From an uncultured Collinsella sp. (lineage in GTDB: Bacteria > Actinomycetota > Coriobacteriia > Coriobacteriales > Coriobacteriaceae): DNA of 8,714 nt. A program made the position numbers and the translations under genes. Below the pieces are notes generated by a model, which was not told where the DNA came from, ran no database searches, and was given only the letters and a program-made list of their open reading frames with translations. The stretch spans positions 1-8,714 of the forward strand of contig CAMQPJ010000037.1 of the NCBI GenBank assembly GCA_947003675.1. Direction: 5' to 3'. This document shows positions 5,832 through 8,714 of the stretch, one piece after another (within the stretch, counting starts at the first letter, position 1; each line of letters opens with the position of its first letter).

Positions 5832-6689
5832 CTACTCCACGACCTTATCCGGCTGGATGAGCTCCTCGTAGTAGCTGGTGTGCTCTCGGGCGTCCTCGAT
5901 TTCGGGCAGCAGGAAGTTGTAGATGACCTCTATGATCATTGTGGCGCTCATCTTGGAGAACGCGAAGTCGCCCGTTGTCAGCAGTGCCTCGTGATTGACG
6001 GTATTAAAGGTGTAGTCGGCCAGGCGCGCAAGCGGAGATTTGCTGTCGCTGCTGATGACGACTACAGTGGCGCCGCAGCCGCGAGCCGCTTTTGCCATGC
6101 GATTCAAACGGCGCGACTTGCCGGAGTTCGAGATTAGCACGAAAACGTCGCCGGGGCGCAACGTGAGCGCAAAGCCGATTGATGTCTCGCTGATGGTGCT
6201 CGCCATACAGCGCAGGCCCAGCTGCGAAAACTTAAATGTCGCATCGAGCGCGACTGCGTTCGTATTGCCCACGGCGGCGAACTCAATAACGCCGGCATTC
6301 TTAAGCGCGTGCACAACAGCGGCCAACGTGTCGTGATCAATGCCGTCGATGGTCGCATTAAGCTCGCTCACCTTGGCGGCGAGGATATTTTTAAGGCTCT
6401 GCTCCATGTTGTCGAGCGAGACCTCGTCTGTCAGGCCCTCGTTGCGCTGGCTCTCCAAGTCGCGCGCCAACGAAAACTGAAAGCTGCGGAAGCTGCCGAA
6501 GCCCAGCTTACGGCAAAAGCGTGAAACCGTCGCCTCGGACGTGGCAGCGGCTCGTGAGAGCTGGGCGGCTGTCAGACGCGGCGCCTCGGACTGGTGCTCC
6601 AATATATAGTCGACAATGCGCTGCTCGGAATCGCTGTACCCTTTGTGCGTGCTAATAAGGGAGAGCGCGCTCTTGCTGCTATCGGTCAT
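5832..6689 (-). CDS. RpiR-family (MurR/RpiR) transcriptional regulator, HTH plus SIS domain
   Basis: A 285-residue regulator of sugar metabolism. The N-terminal HTH_6 domain (about 5-80) contains the helix-turn-helix TAAQLSRAAATSEATVSRFC (40-59), followed by RKLGFGSFRSF. The C-terminal SIS domain (about 120-260) binds a phosphosugar effector; it shows VIEFAAVGNTNAVALDATFKF (134-154) and the key block VFVLISNSGKSRRLNRMAK (182-200), whose Ser/Gly-rich loop normally holds the phosphate. The start at 6689 is chosen because CCAGGAG (plus-strand 6696-6702) lies six bases upstream and a good -10 box lies about 50 bases upstream. Longer in-frame starts at 6731 and 6755 would place that box inside the coding sequence. 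The gene is divergent from the PTS permease gene with 271 bases between the starts, the common layout of a local regulator and its target. The effector is probably a sugar phosphate made by that PTS; this is inference. No symbol is assigned because the substrate is unknown. Confidence 0.92.
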   Translation of the reverse strand: MTDSSKSALSLISTHKGYSDSEQRIVDYILEHQSEAPRLTAAQLSRAAATSEATVSRFCRKLGFGSFRSFQFSLARDLESQRNEGLTDEVSLDNMEQSLKNILAAKVSELNATIDGIDHDTLAAVVHALKNAGVIEFAAVGNTNAVALDATFKFSQLGLRCMASTISETSIGFALTLRPGDVFVLISNSGKSRRLNRMAKAARGCGATVVVISSDSKSPLARLADYTFNTVNHEALLTTGDFAFSKMSATMIIEVIYNFLLPEIEDAREHTSYYEELIQPDKVVE

Positions 6690-6736
6690 GGATGGCTCCT
6701 GGTTGGCATGAAAATCGGACTCGTTTTTCATGCCAT

Positions 6737-6742
6737 AGTATA
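6737..6742 (-). promoter_or_regulatory. Putative -10 box of the rpiR promoter
   Basis: Read on the minus strand this is TATACT, one mismatch from TATAAT, about 48 bases upstream of the rpiR ATG. No good -35 hexamer is present at 16-18 bases; TTGTAA lies only 13 bases upstream. The predicted leader is about 40 nt and contains the AGGAG ribosome binding site. Confidence 0.5.
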
Positions 6743-6769
6743 CGGGTAGTTTCATTTACAAGATACACC

Positions 6770-6797
6770 TTGCCGTTTCAAGTGTTGATGGTAAACT
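6770..6797 (+). promoter_or_regulatory. Candidate promoter for the PTS gene
   Basis: TTGCCG (6770-6775), a 16-base spacer and TAAACT (6792-6797) each match four of six consensus bases. The site lies at the edge of the dyad cluster at 6790-6833, so a repressor bound there would block it. It would give a leader of about 155 nt. Other weak matches occur closer to the gene, so the assignment is tentative. Confidence 0.35.
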
Positions 6798-6816
6798 TTC
6801 ACTTACCGTTTACGGT
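6790..6816. promoter_or_regulatory. Overlapping dyads, possible regulator binding site
   Basis: Two inverted repeats overlap here. GTAAAC (6791-6796) pairs with GTTTAC (6808-6813) across 11 bases, and ACCGT-TT-ACGGT (6805-6816) is a perfect 12-bp palindrome. Their position between the divergent rpiR and PTS genes suggests operator function. Which protein binds is not shown by the sequence. Confidence 0.45.
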
Positions 6817-6818
6817 TA

Positions 6819-6833
6819 TGAAAGAACCTTTCA
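6819..6833. promoter_or_regulatory. Dyad TGAAAG-N3-CTTTCA, possible RpiR operator
   Basis: A perfect 6-bp inverted repeat with a 3-base spacer. Its half-site CTTTCA recurs at 6796-6801, and a related TTTCAAGTGT direct repeat occurs at 6776-6785 and 6883-6892. Repeated half-sites in a divergent intergenic region fit control by the adjacent RpiR-family protein, possibly through looping between the outer copies. Confidence 0.45.
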
Positions 6834-6898
6834 CCGGAGAATTGCGCCTTGTCTCTTCTCACGCGGACGGTAGGTTGGTATCTTTCAAGTGTGGAAAA

Positions 6899-6916
6899 AC
6901 GCGCATTTAAGCGCGT
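6899..6916 (+). other. Stem-loop in the PTS leader
   Basis: ACGCGC (6899-6904) and GCGCGT (6911-6916) form a 6-bp all-Watson-Crick stem with an ATTTAA loop. It is the first of two hairpins in the 60 bases before the PTS start codon. No T-run follows, so it is not a terminator. Function is unknown; mRNA protection or protein binding are possibilities. Confidence 0.45.
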
Positions 6917-6923
6917 ATAGGGG

Positions 6924-6939
6924 AGCGCCCGCGGGCGCT
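6924..6939 (+). other. Perfect 16-bp GC palindrome just before the PTS ribosome binding site
   Basis: AGCGCCCG followed by its exact reverse complement CGGGCGCT. As RNA it would fold into a short, very stable hairpin that ends nine bases before AAGGAGG. It does not cover the ribosome binding site. It may stabilise the 5' end, block read-through structure or be a DNA-binding palindrome. Confidence 0.5.
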
Positions 6940-6960
6940 GTACTCAAGAAGGAGGGACAC

Positions 6961-8714
6961 ATGGCTAAGTTTGACATCATCGCCGCGACCGGTTGCCCGA
7001 CCGGCATTGCGCACACCTTCATGGCGAAGGAGGCGCTGGAGAAGGCAGCTGCCGAGCGAGGTCTGACCATTAAGGTCGAGACTCATGGCCAGGTCGGTGT
7101 CGAGAACGAGCTCACGAAGGGTGAGATCGCCGGTGCCAAGGCCGTCGTCGTCGCAGCCGATAAGGATGTCCAGGCTGAGCGTTTCGCCGGTAAGCCCATG
7201 GTTTCCGTTGGCGTTTCCAAGGCCCTGTCCGTCGAGGCCGCCGGAAAGCTGATTGACCGCGCGCTCGCCGCCAAGGGCGACGACACGGTTGCCGCTGCCG
7301 CCGATGTCGAGGACGAGGTCGAGGAGAAGGAATCCGTCGGCCACATCATCTATAAGCACCTCATGAACGGCGTCAGCCACATGCTGGTCTTCGTCGTTGC
7401 CGGTGGTGTTCTGACCGCCATTTCGTTCCTGTGGGGCATCACGTCCTTTGATTCGACGGCTGCCGACTACAACAGCTTTGCCGCGATGCTCAAGATTATC
7501 GGCGGTATCGCCATGAACCTCATGGTTCCGGTGCTCTCCGCCTACATCGCCGAGTCTATCGGCAAGCGCCCGGCGCTCGTCCCCGGCTTTGTTGCCGGTA
7601 TGATTGCCATCCAGGGTCTGCCCGTTAACGCTGATACCGGCATGATCGACGCTGGAGGCTCGGGTGTGGGCTTTGGCTTCCTGGGCGGCATCGTCGGCGG
7701 CTTCCTCGCCGGCTATGTCATTTTGCTGCTCGAGAAGGTTTTCTCTAAAATTCCCGCGAGCCTTAATGGCCTGAAGGCAATCTTCCTGTATCCGCTTTGC
7801 TCTACCGCCATCGTCGGCCTGGTCATGCTCGGTATTTCCGGCCCCATGGCTGCCATTAACCAGGGCATGATGGACTTCCTGCAGAGCCTCGGTAACTCCG
7901 GTCCGGTGATCCTTGGCCTGGCCATCGGCTGCATGTGCGCCTTTGATATGGGCGGCCCGGTTAACAAGGCTGCTTACGCTACTGGCACCTTCCTGCTCGG
8001 CACCGCTCTCGAAGCTGGCGTCGGCACCGAGACCTACAACTTCGGCACCAACTTCATGGCTGCCGTCTCCGCCGCTTGCATCGTTCCGCCGCTGATCACC
8101 ACCTTCGCCGTCGTTGTCGGCAAGAAGTACTTCAGCCAGGAGGATCATGACGCCGGTATCGTCAACCTTATCCTTGGTTGCACCCACATCACCGAGGGCG
8201 CCATTCCGTTCATGACCAAGAACATCTGGCCCGTCATGCCTATCATGATGGTCGGTTCTTCCATCGCTTCCATCTTGACCATCTTCTTCAACGTTCACGA
8301 TCCGGCGCCTCACGGCGGCTTCCTGGTCCTGCCCGTTGTCGAGAACGGCCCGCAGTGGGTCCTCGCGATCCTCATCGGCGCCGTGGTCGGTGGCATCCTG
8401 TTCGTGGCCTTCAAGAAGTACGACTTCGAGAAGAACCAGAAGCCCGCTCCTGCAGCCAAGCCGGCTGAGACCCCTAAGGCCGCTGCTGTCGAGGCCCCCA
8501 AGGCCGAGGCTTCCGACTTCGTGAAGGTCGAGAACGTCTTTGTCGCCGAGGACTTCGCTTCTCGTGACGAGGCTCTGAGCTTTGTCTCCAACCAGGCCGT
8601 TAAGGCCGGTATCGCCGGCGATGCCGACGCCGTGATGAACGCCTTCCTGGCCCGCGAGGCCGAGGGCACCACGGGCATGATGGAGGGCTTCGCCATTCCG
8701 CATGCCAAGTCCGA
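6961..8714 (+). CDS. PTS fructose-family enzyme IIBCA (3' end beyond window)
   Basis: A membrane sugar permease that phosphorylates its substrate during uptake, using phosphate from PEP via enzyme I and HPr. The ATG has an excellent AAGGAGG at 6949-6955, five bases upstream. The visible 584 residues hold three domains. IIB-Fru (about 1-105) has the active-site cysteine Cys12 in TGCPTGIAHT. An acidic linker follows (about 106-125). IIC-Fru (about 126-488) has several hydrophobic membrane segments and the conserved CAFDMGGPVNKAAY (326-339) and GCTHITEGAIPF (406-417) blocks. A Pro/Ala/Lys-rich linker (about 490-516) leads to IIA-Fru, which begins near 518 and carries the phospho-histidine His581 in GFAIPHAKS. 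The window ends three residues later, so about 70-90 residues are missing. The IIB-IIC-IIA order differs from the IIA-IIB-IIC order of the usual Gram-positive FruA. Substrate could be fructose, mannose or a related sugar. Codon use is strongly biased, as in highly expressed genes. Control by the divergent RpiR-family gene is likely. Confidence 0.94.
   Translation, partial: MAKFDIIAATGCPTGIAHTFMAKEALEKAAAERGLTIKVETHGQVGVENELTKGEIAGAKAVVVAADKDVQAERFAGKPMVSVGVSKALSVEAAGKLIDRALAAKGDDTVAAAADVEDEVEEKESVGHIIYKHLMNGVSHMLVFVVAGGVLTAISFLWGITSFDSTAADYNSFAAMLKIIGGIAMNLMVPVLSAYIAESIGKRPALVPGFVAGMIAIQGLPVNADTGMIDAGGSGVGFGFLGGIVGGFLAGYVILLLEKVFSKIPASLNGLKAIFLYPLCSTAIVGLVMLGISGPMAAINQGMMDFLQSLGNSGPVILGLAIGCMCAFDMGGPVNKAAYATGTFLLGTALEAGVGTETYNFGTNFMAAVSAACIVPPLITTFAVVVGKKYFSQEDHDAGIVNLILGCTHITEGAIPFMTKNIWPVMPIMMVGSSIASILTIFFNVHDPAPHGGFLVLPVVENGPQWVLAILIGAVVGGILFVAFKKYDFEKNQKPAPAAKPAETPKAAAVEAPKAEASDFVKVENVFVAEDFASRDEALSFVSNQAVKAGIAGDADAVMNAFLAREAEGTTGMMEGFAIPHAKS

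Noticed and set aside
5602..5871. An 89-codon plus-strand open frame across the recN-rpiR gap
   Set aside because: It reads straight through the terminator hairpin and the inverted repeat, lacks a ribosome binding site and overlaps the end of rpiR.
6690..6755. A longer rpiR start adding 22 residues
   Set aside because: The extra residues would include the TATACT box, and the start at 6689 has a well-spaced AGGAG. The added sequence is not part of the RpiR family.
6768..6785. A possible catabolite (cre-like) site near the PTS promoter
   Set aside because: The minus-strand TTGAAACGGCAAGG resembles part of a cre core but fails at the central CG spacing and lacks the second half, so it is not supported.
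6692..6910. A 72-codon plus-strand open frame in the rpiR-PTS gap
   Set aside because: It covers the likely promoter and operator sites, has no good ribosome binding site and no recognisable protein pattern.
6899..6939. Transcription attenuator or riboswitch in the PTS leader
   Set aside because: The hairpins have no following T-run, and no known riboswitch core could be recognised by eye.
6907..8703. A 598-codon open frame on the minus strand opposite the PTS gene
   Set aside because: It mirrors a strongly codon-biased GC-rich gene, has low-complexity composition rich in Asp, Gly, His and Ala, and lacks any recognisable domain. The plus strand has perfect PTS motifs and a strong ribosome binding site.

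Overview
The window reads as a fragment of a moderately GC-rich actinobacterial chromosome. It is probably from the Coriobacteriia and resembles Collinsella; this is inferred from gene order and protein style, not from a database match. The run tlyA-nadK-recN is the arrangement known from Actinobacteria such as Mycobacterium. The part before it (M24 peptidase, efp, Asp23/Gls24 protein, nusB, xseB) follows the order known from Bacillus and other Firmicutes. A fructose-type PTS permease with a divergent RpiR-family regulator fits a sugar-fermenting gut anaerobe.

Positions 1-420 hold the 3' end of an M24B aminopeptidase gene, closed by a strong intrinsic terminator. Positions 418-5609 are a tightly packed plus-strand housekeeping cluster: efp, an Asp23/Gls24 gene, nusB, xseB, tlyA, nadK and recN. 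Gaps run from 24-35 bases down to overlaps, so co-transcription from a promoter just before efp is likely. Its products serve translation (EF-P, and TlyA rRNA methylation), transcription antitermination and rRNA synthesis (NusB), DNA metabolism (XseB, RecN) and NADP supply (NadK). Compared with the Bacillus cluster, accBC, folD, xseA, ispA, dxs and argR are absent from between these genes.

Positions 5610-5831 lie between convergent recN and rpiR. A perfect 13-bp bidirectional terminator hairpin sits at the centre of a 163-bp inverted repeat. The repeat has two about 30-nt arms and an inner matching 7-mer at identical spacing on each side.

Positions 5832-6689 (minus strand) encode an RpiR-family HTH-SIS regulator. 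Positions 6690-6960 are a divergent control region with several dyads, a direct repeat and two GC-rich stem-loops next to the downstream ribosome binding site. From 6961 to the window end runs a PTS fructose-family enzyme II in the order IIB-IIC-IIA. It is cut by the window edge three residues after its IIA phospho-histidine. The RpiR protein probably controls this PTS gene.

I found no tRNA, rRNA, CRISPR array, transposase or prophage gene. Most of the window is ordinary core genome. The items best worth a second look are the nested inverted repeat at 5641-5803, the compacted xseA-less cluster, and the unassigned control sites between rpiR and the PTS gene.
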